Assembly (NCBI RefSeq): GCF_016495865.1 | Contig: NZ_CP054706.1 | Coordinates: forward strand, 2,170,001-2,234,000 | Length of the DNA stretch: 64,000 nt | Reading direction: 5' to 3' | Source: Salicibibacter cibi | GTDB lineage: Bacteria; Bacillota; Bacilli; Bacillales; Marinococcaceae | Shown here: piece by piece, positions 37,873 to 46,431 of the stretch | How positions within the stretch are numbered: the first letter of the stretch is position 1 | Layout: each line of letters starts with the position of its first letter | The notes under the pieces: generated by a model | Databases searched by the model: none | What the model was told of the DNA's origin: nothing | The model's input: the letters and a program-made list of their open reading frames with translations, nothing else | Made by a program: the position numbers and the translations under genes

Positions 37873-38173
37873 CTAACACCAGTGCTTCAGCTGTTTTTAA
37901 CACTTCTGGACCGTTTGCCATTCCGTAGTGCTGCGGATTAATCATATCAACAGGAATATTTTTCTTTTCACCTGTTTTCTTAACATCGGCAAGCATATAT
38001 CGTGCTTGAGGTCCAAGCAATACAGCATCAGCTTTATCAATATCACTAGATAGGTCTCTTCCTGAGACTGCCCATATGTTGTAGTCTTTATCTTGTTCCT
38101 TTGCACTTTTTTCCATTTTGCTGACTAATAGACTCGTTGACATGCCTGTTGCACATACTAACAAAATGTTCAT
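37856..38173 (-). CDS. PTS lactose/cellobiose family IIB component
   Basis: 105 residues. [20 protein letters not shown] carries the phosphorylated Cys7 in the P-loop-like [17 protein letters not shown] is typical of CelA/LicB. First structural gene after the regulator, behind a cre site, and overlapping IIC by 17 bp. Confidence 0.92.
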   Translation of the reverse strand: MNILLVCATGMSTSLLVSKMEKSAKEQDKDYNIWAVSGRDLSSDIDKADAVLLGPQARYMLADVKKTGEKKNIPVDMINPQHYGMANGPEVLKTAEALVLGDNHG

Positions 38174-38218
38174 GATGCATTTACTCTCCTTTTAATTAGT
38201 GTTACATACATTTTAAAA

Positions 38219-38232
38219 GGAAAGCGCTTTCA
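38219..38232 (-). promoter_or_regulatory. Putative cre site upstream of the PTS operon
   Basis: On the minus strand TGAAAGCGCTTTCC agrees with TGWAANCGNTNWCA at 13 of 14 positions and lies 46 bp before the IIB start. Catabolite repression of the PTS-GH4 operon by CcpA is expected. Confidence 0.7.
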
Positions 38233-38271
38233 ATTACATATAGATTTTTTCCAAAACGCTGCGGAAAAAAA

Positions 38272-40191
38272 TTAATCCGACGATATTTTCGGGAAAAATG
38301 CAACATGTAGTTCATGAAATGTATTTGCGTTCGCCGCCGTTTTTACTCGAAATGGGGTCTCAATAAAATCGGTTAATATCTGATACATGTCTTGTAAATT
38401 TTCCATTTTATCTTTAGCAATGTTTAACAAACAAATAACCTGCACCGGATCTCCCGACCAATTTATTGGGTTCTTCAGAGTACAGACGGTCCAAAATGTT
38501 TCCTCTGTTACCGGTTCAAGGGGATGTGGTATAGCAATTAAATTATCAAAAGCTGTCGAAACAATATTTTCTCTTTCTAGTACGTTTTCATAGAAATGAG
38601 AAGGGACTAAATTTTTTTTGATTAATTGATCACATAAAAACTTCAAAACATCCTCTTTATCATCAAATGTTTTTTGCAAAAAGGTAAGGGAAGGGTATAA
38701 ATATGAGTCACCTACACTTTCTCCCTGTCTTTTTTCCATTTCGTCTTCTATCTTCAGTAAATCCTTTTTTTCCATGATTGTATTGATGTTGACAACCGGG
38801 ACCGGAAGATCCATTTGAATAGGAACGGTACTCACAATAAAATCAAGAGTCCTAAGATGATACTGTTTTATATTGAAACGTTCGGTGACTCCAACAATTT
38901 CCAAATCGTTTCCAAATATTCTAATAAGCTTATTGCGAATAAGTTGGGCACTGCCAACCCCAGATGCACATACAATGAGACACTTTTTCGTTGAGTTGCT
39001 ATAAGTTTGATTTCTCTCGATTGCTGATTGTATATGGAGGGCAATATAACCGACTTCATGTTCATTAATTTCAATATTTAGCTGTTCTTTTAAAACTAAA
39101 GACCCTTCCAAGGCAATTTCAAAAGCCCACGAATATTTGGTCTTAATTTGCTTTAATATAGGGTTTTTCATATTCATATGGTATTTATAACGGTTTATTG
39201 CTGGCTTCATATGAAGGGCTAAATGCAGGAATAATTCTTCATCTTTTAACGGGTTAAAGTCCAGAGAACTTGAAATTTTTCTTAGCATTCTATAGGTCAA
39301 TGCCTTGGTGTTTTCATCGATATAATAAGTGGCTTCCTGACTATCGGGATTGATCCCCACTAATTTAGTTCCCCTCAAATGAATAGCTATATATGCCACT
39401 TCTTCCTCGGATAAAAGAACATCGAATTCTTTTTCTACTTCCAAGGAGATTTCTTTAGCCACTAGATATTCTTGATGATTACGTATCTTTTCCATCTCCA
39501 TATAGGGAAAATCAACCAAGTGTTCTTTCTTTATCCTGGATATGGTTATAACAATGTGCGTCGCTAAATTTTGGAATCCAATATCAGACATATTAATGAA
39601 ATTGCAATCAATTATTTGCAAAATAATTCTTTTTACAATGGATAAATCTTTTGTTTTGATAAAACCTTCTTTGGTACCTACTTCAAATTGTTCACTGTAA
39701 TTTGAAATAAAAAAGCGAATCCGTGCCTCATCGCCGTCAATTTTTATTCCATGATATGGTTTGCTTATAATTCCAAGGCTTGCTTCCTTGAAGATCTCTT
39801 TAGCCCGCTGTAAAACAAGCAATAATGTTCCACGGCTGATGAACATTTCATCTGCCAGATCATCAACTTTGCGAAAGTCTTTGGTGAAAAGTAAAGTTCT
39901 AATGAGATAGTCCACGCGCTCTTTAGGAGTGGAAACATTTTCTCTGACAAATGCTCGTTCATCGTTCAATAATTGTTGAAACTTAGGGTTATTTTGAATT
40001 TCTAGTCTAATACCTTCACCACGATTTATATATAACTTTGCTCCGCCTGACTCCAAAAGGGGTCGAAGAGCATGAAGGTCATTTCGAATTGTTCGACTAG
40101 ATACAAACAATCGCTTTGAAAGCATACTGCTGGTTACAGGCATCGATTCATTTTGCAAAATATCAAGAATATCGAGATGCCGCTCCTTCAC
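38272..40191 (-). CDS. LicR/BglG-type PTS-regulated transcriptional activator
   Basis: 639 residues: helix-turn-helix 1-60 (LDILQNESMPVTSSMLSKRL), Mga-type second HTH about 90-165, two PTS regulatory domains about 180-400 with the usual histidines (THIVITISRIKKEH, VAYIAIHLRG, FLHLALHMKP, VGYIALHIQS), an EIIB-like domain about 410-495 (CLIVCASGVGSAQLIRNKL) and an EIIA-like domain to the end (IAIPHPLEPV). Phosphorylation by HPr and the cognate IIB sets its activity. It lies directly upstream of the PTS operon on the same strand, 98 bp before IIB, and probably activates it. Confidence 0.9.
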   Translation of the reverse strand: MKERHLDILDILQNESMPVTSSMLSKRLFVSSRTIRNDLHALRPLLESGGAKLYINRGEGIRLEIQNNPKFQQLLNDERAFVRENVSTPKERVDYLIRTLLFTKDFRKVDDLADEMFISRGTLLLVLQRAKEIFKEASLGIISKPYHGIKIDGDEARIRFFISNYSEQFEVGTKEGFIKTKDLSIVKRIILQIIDCNFINMSDIGFQNLATHIVITISRIKKEHLVDFPYMEMEKIRNHQEYLVAKEISLEVEKEFDVLLSEEEVAYIAIHLRGTKLVGINPDSQEATYYIDENTKALTYRMLRKISSSLDFNPLKDEELFLHLALHMKPAINRYKYHMNMKNPILKQIKTKYSWAFEIALEGSLVLKEQLNIEINEHEVGYIALHIQSAIERNQTYSNSTKKCLIVCASGVGSAQLIRNKLIRIFGNDLEIVGVTERFNIKQYHLRTLDFIVSTVPIQMDLPVPVVNINTIMEKKDLLKIEDEMEKRQGESVGDSYLYPSLTFLQKTFDDKEDVLKFLCDQLIKKNLVPSHFYENVLERENIVSTAFDNLIAIPHPLEPVTEETFWTVCTLKNPINWSGDPVQVICLLNIAKDKMENLQDMYQILTDFIETPFRVKTAANANTFHELHVAFFPKISSD

Positions 40192-40239
40192 TATTAATCA
40201 CTACCTTTAGAAATATTCATGTCCCAGATTTCGCGGGGA

Positions 40240-40500
40240 TCCACCCAGGGACATAAAACTGATGCGTGACAAGAATAAAGATGGACGCTTCTTTACAAAG
40301 CTTTTCGATGGTTTCATCTAATGGCGATTGCAGCTCTCATTGCACGCGATAGACGGTGACCGGCGGAGGTGGTGCTTCCCTTTTTTTCGGGCGTCCGCGC
40401 TTCTCGCGTTTCCCCGGACGCTCGTCACGGCGGACGCTACTACGGCTTTTTTCATTCATAATATCTAAATCTATTTTGTCATCGTCAACAATAATTCCAT
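40240..40500 (-). pseudogene. IS1634-type transposase remnant
   Basis: On the minus strand MNEKSRSSVRRDERPGKR, KRGRPKKREAPPPVTVYRVQ, then after a TGA (40337) DETIEKLCKEASIFILVTH resemble the late part of IS1634/IS4-like transposases, where RGRPKK..KVYRVE is followed by ..E.....ASRFILATN. Start and end are missing and one stop is in frame. It marks the left border of the rearranged region. Confidence 0.5.
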
Positions 40501-40643
40501 ATTATAACTCCTTTCGATTTGTTTTCTCAACCTAGCAACAAGTCGAGCTTGCCTTCCAATTCGCCGGAGGAACTTTTAACGTGATTTGAGATTTTTAGTT
40601 AATTATTTATTAAAACGCTATTACTATTTACATTTAACTCACC

Positions 40644-40860
40644 TACCATCCCGGAGTCCACCGTCAGCCAACGATTCGACTAAAACGTGCCCGGAAAATC
40701 ATCCAATAGCACATAAAAATTGCCCTGTGAGCATCCGCGGATCTCCGCCCGACGCTCACGATAGTGTTGTTCATGCGGTAGTTATAGCGGACTTCGCTAA
40801 GCTGGGATCCGAATACGAGATCGCTCAATAGATTCGGATCTTTCGCAATGAACGCGCACA
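40644..40860 (-). pseudogene. degT/epsN-like remnant 1 (heavily degraded)
   Basis: EVRYNYRMNNTIVSVGR and the GTCAGCCAACGATTCGACT stretch correspond to EVGYNYRMSNIVAGVGR and SNRWLTA of the complete aminotransferase at 57653-58801. The rest is scrambled. It abuts the stop codon of the restriction-type gene. Confidence 0.65.
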
Positions 40861-42894
40861 TTATATATTTCGGGCTGCTTCTAGATAAAATTCAAACTTT
40901 GTGGCTGCATCATCAAGTGAACCAAGTGCAAAATAATCATCCTCAGTTTTTCCAACACAACCAATTAGTGGTGATGATAAAAACTCTAACATATCCTGTA
41001 TTTCCTTAATTTTAGGCGACTTTTCAAAATCTGATTTATGTTTCAATAATTGATAAATATCTCGTGAGGATAACAATCCCTTAGTTTCAGCATCCGTACT
41101 TTCATCTGATAGACATTTTAAGATATTTTGAAAAAGTATACGATTCTCTATCATCAACTTTCTGTCACTCTCGATAAGTGATAGATTTACCTTGCCCGCT
41201 TCAGAAAACAATTTCTTATACGCTTCAAATTGCAATGGCACATCGATATGCCATCTAATCAGTTGTTCGAGCGATTTAACATCAAATAATACTACACCAT
41301 GATTTTTAGCACGTTCAAAAATTCGTTGACCCTTAAATTCATAACCTACTATTATTGAAAAATGTGCATTATGTGTCTTTTTATGTTCTAGTAATGTATC
41401 AAAGTCAATTGGCCCATCACTAATAACACCGTTTTTGGCTGTTTTAGCATCAACAGCGACTGTGTATGTGAATTGAGGGGCTGTTGGTGCTTTTATCAAT
41501 ACATCAGTCTCCCCTCGATCTCCTAACAACTCAGATTCAAAGCCCAAGTAGGAAAAAGCATTCCAAATTGCTTTCTCAAATCTTTGATGATTGTCCGAGT
41601 CATACGAAGATTGTCTCAATTCAGTCAAAAGTTCGCCTAAATCAATTTTATTTAAAGAATTTATACTAGTTTCTTTTTCATGACTACTTATACTCTTGGA
41701 TTGTTGAGTTTTAACTTTAGTAAGGAGTTTTTTTCCACGTTCCGTCAAAGTGAATGTGTTGTTTTTTGAATGTTGAATGAGCTTTGCACCTTTTAAGATA
41801 TTAATTCGTTTTCGCGCCCCATCGACATTTTCATTTGGTAAACCATAAGATACAACACCGATTGAGGGTAAGTTTTTTGTAGAAAGGCTGCTCTTTTGAA
41901 GTTCTTGTAAAATCTCTAAAAAAAAGAGAAATCTATTATGTAGACAACAAATGAGATTTAATTGAAAGTCATCTGTTATAAGTTGCTTCCCTAATAAAGT
42001 GGTTTCATAATGAGTTTTGGATATTTTTTCAATTAAATTAGCATTGGTCAAAGTTGATAATACACTTCCAACTGAAGAAGCATTAATTGAATAAGTTTTT
42101 TGAGAATAATTGATTATGGACTCTTTGGAAATTGGCTGTTGCATCAGCTGTAAATATCCATTTATTGTTTGATGAATATTATGGTTGTTTCCAGGAATAT
42201 AACCAATCGATGGCATTCGTGACTGAAGTTCATGTTCTGATAAATCGCATAATCTCAACGCCCAATCTGAAACTTGTAATTTTTCTTCATCAATCGTCTC
42301 ATCAGTATTTATGCTTAAAATTTCAGGGTTAACAGGGGGAGCTACTGATAATAACTTTTCTCCTAATGTTGATATACAATATTGATTTAAATGATCCTTA
42401 AATTCAACTAATTGAAGATCTCGAAGCCATGAAAGGCGGTCATGGATTTGTGCCTTCCCTTTCCAACTTAAAAAATAATAGTTATTTGCAATTTCTAAAA
42501 GTTCTTTAGTAGTATTTGCACGTTGAATAAGAGCATTCAATAATTCCGAAATAAATCTAATATTTGCATTCAGATATAATGCAAGATATAAGTCATCCTT
42601 ATGTTCTAACCAATATAGAGCTTCATCTGCTATTTCCCAATTACTCCCTGGTGCATTTTGATACACCAAACCAGTAGGTCTTAATGTTATACATAATTCT
42701 TCAAGTGATTTTCTAGAGTCACTTCCTGGTATTGTGATGATAGAACCCTTTGGTGTTCGGATTTGTACTGCATGTAATATTTTAGCAAGAGATTCTGGAT
42801 ACCCTTGATTTGAGCGAGGTATTCTGGGAATTGCAAAAACTTTTGCACTCCACTCTCTAGACTTTGGGGGTTGAAACGGGAGTATATTATGCAT
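40861..42894 (-). CDS. Large PD-(D/E)XK restriction-type nuclease with winged-helix repeats
   Basis: 677 residues from ATG 42894 (MHNILPFQPPKSREW), AAGGAGG eleven bases upstream. Residues about 145-200, 245-320 and 330-420 look like repeated winged-helix units (ISTLGEKLLS, VLSTLTNANLIEKISK, TLLGKQLI, RINILKGAKLIQHSKN, LTERGKKLL). Near residue 458 begins a PD-(D/E)XK core: RFEKAIWNAFSYLGF, GDRGETDVLI and, near 480, TVAVDAKTAKNG, giving the Glu...Asp...Asp-x-Lys pattern. It resembles solitary restriction endonuclease-like proteins; no methylase is nearby. It is clearly more AT-rich than its neighbours, which suggests transfer. Possibly a phage-defence nuclease; target unknown. Confidence 0.7.
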   Translation of the reverse strand: MHNILPFQPPKSREWSAKVFAIPRIPRSNQGYPESLAKILHAVQIRTPKGSIITIPGSDSRKSLEELCITLRPTGLVYQNAPGSNWEIADEALYWLEHKDDLYLALYLNANIRFISELLNALIQRANTTKELLEIANNYYFLSWKGKAQIHDRLSWLRDLQLVEFKDHLNQYCISTLGEKLLSVAPPVNPEILSINTDETIDEEKLQVSDWALRLCDLSEHELQSRMPSIGYIPGNNHNIHQTINGYLQLMQQPISKESIINYSQKTYSINASSVGSVLSTLTNANLIEKISKTHYETTLLGKQLITDDFQLNLICCLHNRFLFFLEILQELQKSSLSTKNLPSIGVVSYGLPNENVDGARKRINILKGAKLIQHSKNNTFTLTERGKKLLTKVKTQQSKSISSHEKETSINSLNKIDLGELLTELRQSSYDSDNHQRFEKAIWNAFSYLGFESELLGDRGETDVLIKAPTAPQFTYTVAVDAKTAKNGVISDGPIDFDTLLEHKKTHNAHFSIIVGYEFKGQRIFERAKNHGVVLFDVKSLEQLIRWHIDVPLQFEAYKKLFSEAGKVNLSLIESDRKLMIENRILFQNILKCLSDESTDAETKGLLSSRDIYQLLKHKSDFEKSPKIKEIQDMLEFLSSPLIGCVGKTEDDYFALGSLDDAATKFEFYLEAARNI

Positions 42895-43681
42895 GACTGT
42901 AACACCCTCCTTTGAATAGTTTAACATATTGTTAATACTGTAATTGATGTTATCAATTATCTTATTATTACAATATCATAATAATATGCAAGTAGTAAAT
43001 ATTTAAAAATAAATAATTCAATGAATTATCATTGTTCATTATATTTCATTGCTTATTAATAAACACCGACCGTGCACCTTATTATATATTTTCCTAAAAA
43101 AGGATGGAACTATCCAAACTAAGATCAGACCGTCTAATGAATGAAGTCATATAACATAATAATGAGGATCGTAAAAATGATTAAGTTTTCATTTAATTGA
43201 GGTTTTTTGTTTGAGGACGTTTCATTAAAAACTACTCCACCCCCTCATCATGCGTGTAACACTCAGCTCTTCAATAATATCCAATGACTCATACCCATCT
43301 TCTCAGCTTGGATGCCCAACAGGTTGATCATGTATCTCTGTTTACCCTATCGAAACGGGCAATTCCGATGACAAAATCTCCGAATGTATCGCTTTTCAGC
43401 CCTTGTTAAAAATAAGCATTATTGTTGTTTACTTATAGTTACATAACATATTTATTGTAAACAACTTAATTGATTATTCGGGTACACCAAGCTATTGTTT
43501 CATCAAGAATATGATCTGTAACAACGGACCCGTTCCAAAGCTTCTTTGTTCATCAATCATTCCCCCGTCCTTCGACATTTTCCTGCTCACTGGGATTGTT
43601 ATACTTCTCTGTGTTTTCGGACACAATGGAGGTAAATCAGATAGCCTTATGTAAAAGATTGCATGTGGTATGGAGGTTTAT
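42895..43681. other. 787-bp AT-rich intergenic stretch
   Basis: No complete gene is seen. The part next to 42895 is very AT-rich and should hold the promoter of the restriction-type gene. A short degT remnant lies at 43262-43312 and the promoter/RBS of the 47-residue gene at about 43620-43680. The remainder shows nothing recognisable. Confidence 0.5.
43262..43312 (-). pseudogene. degT/epsN-like remnant 2 (about 50 bp)
   Basis: CTCTTCAATAATATCCAATG and ACTCATACCCATCTTCTCAG match, with few changes, the complete degT gene around 57856-57901 (codons for KAGVSHLDIIEA). Too short to code, but alignable over its whole length. Confidence 0.55.
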
Positions 43682-43825
43682 ATGAAGGAAAGAGAGAGGC
43701 GCTTTGAGCAGAGTAGGAAGAAGCTGAAAGAAAAACAGAAGCAGCGAAGGGCCGAAATTGAAAAATCCAGGGCAAAAACAGCAAAGTTTCAAACAAATCT
43801 CAGAAAGAAGCTCATGGAAAAATAA
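43682..43825 (+). CDS. Small highly charged coiled-coil protein (47 residues)
   Basis: ATG 43682 follows TGGAGG by five bases. The product is almost wholly Lys, Arg, Glu and Gln (MKERERRFEQSRKKLKEK at the start, NLRKKLMEK at the end), predicted as one amphipathic helix. A terminator, split by a mobile element, follows at once. No family recognised; the clear ribosome binding site and terminator support a real gene. A convergent small gene at 44263-44424 has the same kind of composition. Confidence 0.6.
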   Translation: MKERERRFEQSRKKLKEKQKQRRAEIEKSRAKTAKFQTNLRKKLMEK

Positions 43826-43862
43826 GTTTCCATTCCTAAAATAAAAAAGCCTCGTTAAAAAA

Positions 43863-44235
43863 GGCTCTTCACCAAAATCTATGGCTGAAAAACTAGGGGC
43901 AATTATGATTGGTAGTGACCGCTACGGAAAAACACTACGCTTTCCATGGGCCCCGAGCTCAGCCTCCTCGGAAAAAAAGAATTCGCTTTTTTCCTGCGGG
44001 GTCTTCGCCCTGCGCTTTCCCACAGGAGTCTACGTGTTTTTCCTTCGCTCACTAGTGTTATTACCATATTTAGGGAATGCTGAACAACTTGCAGCTATCA
44101 GCTGAAGCCGGGATGCCGCTTCCATGGCTTCGCTTTCCGCGGACGAACGGAAAATACTTATGTGCCAGTCTTTTTCCGCTATTCAGCATTCCCTATTTAA
44201 TCACGAATATCAACCATTGATTTTAGTGTTGACCC
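43863..44235. mobile_element. ISL3-like MITE, second copy, interrupted by another MITE
   Basis: It is the inverted copy of 5693-5939, nearly identical over both flanks. The ends GGCTCTTCACCAAAATCTAT and GTTGACCC lie between perfect 8-bp repeats TTAAAAAA (43855-43862 and 44236-44243). A 121-bp element with a different end type sits inside at 44073-44193. Confidence 0.85.
44073..44193. repeat. MITE-like element, short form, nested in the ISL3-like MITE
   Basis: GGGAATGCTGAA and TTCAGCATTCCC are perfect inverted ends. TATTTA flanks both sides (44067-44072 and 44194-44199) and occurs once in the empty site preserved at 5693-5939, which proves insertion. Its interior matches both sides of the long copy at 4181-4468 but lacks about 170 bp of it. 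Confidence 0.85.
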
Positions 44236-44262
44236 TTAAAAAATAAAGGCTTTTTGTTCGTA

Positions 44263-44424
44263 CTATTGTCCTGCTAACTCTTTGATACGTTTTTTAAACT
44301 CTTCTGTTTTCTTCTTGCTTTGTTCCAGTTCGTATTTTCTTTCTTCTTGACGTCGTTCAATCATTTTTTGTGTTTCTGATTTTTCCTTTCGATTGCGAAT
44401 ACTCTTTTTACGGGTTGTTGTCAT
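44263..44424 (-). CDS. Small charged coiled-coil protein (53 residues)
   Basis: Begins at ATG 44424 and overlaps the end of the membrane-protein gene by 17 bp, so it is probably translationally coupled to it. The sequence is rich in Lys, Glu and Arg (MTTTRKKSIRNRKEKSETQK at the start, FKKRIKELAGQ at the end) and is likely one long helix. No family recognised. The ribosome binding site is poor (AAAGGG). Confidence 0.5.
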   Translation of the reverse strand: MTTTRKKSIRNRKEKSETQKMIERRQEERKYELEQSKKKTEEFKKRIKELAGQ

Positions 44425-45544
44425 AAGAACACACCCTTTCGCTTCTTAATAGATTACATTTTCTATTCATCTCAATTAAGTTACAATGAGTCTCAATGAT
44501 TTGATGAAAGTTCAGTTCCGAGAGCAAAGCTTGTCCTTCTATTATATCTCCTCGCCTTAAGATATTCAACTCACTATCCTTCTCTTTTGATCCCTTGTAG
44601 AAGGTTACTATCCAACTTTCACTTGAATAGTGTATATTAACGCGAAATGAAATCCCAATATCGCTTTCATAAATGCCGTCAGAATGAATGGTGTTGAATT
44701 GTTGGCTTGCTATGCTATTTGTATCGGTGACATACAGTTTATTCGGTATGTCTCCTCTTGGATAATACTGATACAGCAAATGCAATTCTTCGCTGTTCTT
44801 ATCGAGATGGAACACAGTATAGTGAAAATTCAAAAGATATAAATGTTCAAAATCCAGCTTTTTTCCTTCAATAAGGCTAAAGTTTTCAGAAAGGTTTTTA
44901 ACGAAATCACTTAACATGACGACATTTGATTCATTGCTTTCAAGTAGCTTTACATATTTATCTTTTTCATCTTGTATCTCATCGGTTCTCTTCGTAACTT
45001 CTTGATAAATTGCTCTTACAGCCTTATCCCCACTGTTTCTCATCATATAATCAATGGCTGAAGAAAGGGATGAATCGTCATCTAAGAAGGGTTCGATAAT
45101 GTTATACTCATTGCTCCGAATTCTTCTGTAGGCATCAATGTGAAAAAAATAATCATTTTTCCAATTCGTCATTTGAACCAATGTGTATCCCACGGTCAAG
45201 AGATACCAAACCAACAAAATAACCAACCAATAAGTCGTAGTATCTGTGATGTAGCCTTGTATTGCGAGTACAGTTGGAAGCGCCGGTACAGTTGCTAAAA
45301 AAGCTAGCAAAATGGTGATGATGTTGATAACCGGCGTCACTTTAATTCTCGATTTTCCCAAAATCACCAAATTCCAAAGTTGTTTCAAAGGGTGATAAAG
45401 CAAAAGTGGCAACCACATGCGTTCCATTCCTCGCTTGTTTTTCACAACACGATAATTCCTTTTCGAGGTTTCTATTAGTGGGCTCAGATGCTCTTTTAGA
45501 TGGTACATTTTATGGTCTAGATTAGGCTCATTACACATGGGCAA
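44408..45544 (-). CDS. Membrane protein with two helices and a large cytoplasmic C-terminal domain
   Basis: 378 residues. A basic N-terminal segment (to about 68) precedes two hydrophobic helices (about 70-92 and 103-125). Residues 165-215 look helical (IDYMMRNSGDKAVRAIYQEV, EVTKRTDEIQDEKDKYVKLL), and the C-terminal ~170 residues alternate strands and helices, possibly a GAF-like sensor (FNTIHSDGIYESDIGISFRV, SESWIVTFYKGS). No enzymatic motif is seen. It could be a membrane sensor or the membrane part of a two-gene system with the downstream coiled-coil protein. Function unknown. Confidence 0.6.
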   Translation of the reverse strand: MPMCNEPNLDHKMYHLKEHLSPLIETSKRNYRVVKNKRGMERMWLPLLLYHPLKQLWNLVILGKSRIKVTPVINIITILLAFLATVPALPTVLAIQGYITDTTTYWLVILLVWYLLTVGYTLVQMTNWKNDYFFHIDAYRRIRSNEYNIIEPFLDDDSSLSSAIDYMMRNSGDKAVRAIYQEVTKRTDEIQDEKDKYVKLLESNESNVVMLSDFVKNLSENFSLIEGKKLDFEHLYLLNFHYTVFHLDKNSEELHLLYQYYPRGDIPNKLYVTDTNSIASQQFNTIHSDGIYESDIGISFRVNIHYSSESWIVTFYKGSKEKDSELNILRRGDIIEGQALLSELNFHQIIETHCNLIEMNRKCNLLRSERVCSYDNNP

Positions 45545-46345
45545 GCCTCCGATTTTTCTATATTATAACACATATGTTCGTGTTTTGTGATCGGAAACAT
45601 GATAAGTGAAACATTCTTCGGCAAAAAAACAACGGCTCTCGGCTACATCACCGTAGATTGGAACTTTCCAAAGTAAGCATCCCGCTGGACGATTGCAGTA
45701 TTTTCATCATTGTCCCCAACCATCTACGCCAATTTATCTTAAGTAAAATAACATCCATACTTGCTTCGCCCATTATTGTGATTTGTGCGTTATGATGATC
45801 GATTTTGCCTATTTTATTATTTTAAAAATATTTACTATAAAGTATAAAAGCGAATACATTTTACGCTGAAACTATTTTTTGTGTAGACTGATGATTATCT
45901 CGAATATAGAATCATTTTAAGAATATAAAAAGGCGGCATTGACCTTTTAGGCAATCATCGCGATGATCTTCCGCCTGAATATGTTAGATGGCTTGAAAAG
46001 GGATACAATATGGATATACATGATATCATCAAGGAGGACATAGACCTTTTATTTCGTTTAGAAATTGAATATATTAAAATCACATTATTCAAAGTCTACG
46101 ACATCATAAGCAACAATCTTGGGCGATCGACTTAACAAATGATTCGACTTTGCAAATACCAATTTTGGCTTAACCATATATGACGCCATTTCGGCAAGGT
46201 ATATTTGTGCAGTTCTGAATCTGTCAGGATTGTAATGGTCCCTTTCACCTAGCCTGCGGCTACAGGAGCAGCAACTTTGCATGGTAACGGACTCTGCAAT
46301 GAGTGGTACATTTCCTTGGCGGTATTCAATACTTAAATAAACGCA
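45545..46345. other. 801-bp stretch with short unassigned open segments
   Basis: An open plus-strand segment at about 45935-46134 (DLPPEYVRWLEKGYNMDIHD, IKEDIDLLFRLEIEYIK) lacks a clear start. A minus-strand frame at 46085-46282 (65 residues, ending PKIVAYDVVDFE) lacks a ribosome binding site. They overlap, so at most one is real; both look like gene fragments. Confidence 0.35.
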
Positions 46346-46376
46346 AAAAAACCGGCGGTCATGCGTGCCGGTTTTT
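46346..46376 (-). terminator. Terminator of the binding-protein gene
   Basis: AAAAACCGGC pairs with GCCGGTTTTT across eleven bases, 56 bp after the stop at 46432. The hairpin is flanked by A and T runs and can work on both strands. Confidence 0.75.
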
Positions 46377-46431
46377 ATACTCTGGGTTATTACTCATCAT
46401 GCTCATTTAACCATTCAACTAGCACCATTAA

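Larger units (their letters stand above)
43843..44256. terminator. Bidirectional terminator whose loop carries a mobile-element insertion
   Basis: Left arm AAAAAGCCT (43844-43852) and right arm AGGCTTTTT (44247-44255) form a stem. Removing the element at 43863-44235 with one 8-bp duplicate restores a hairpin of nine pairs with a 12-base loop between two convergent genes. Confidence 0.7.

Noticed and set aside
46085..46282. 65-codon minus-strand frame
   Set aside because: No ribosome binding site, overlaps another open segment and matches nothing I recognise; recorded only as part of an unassigned stretch.
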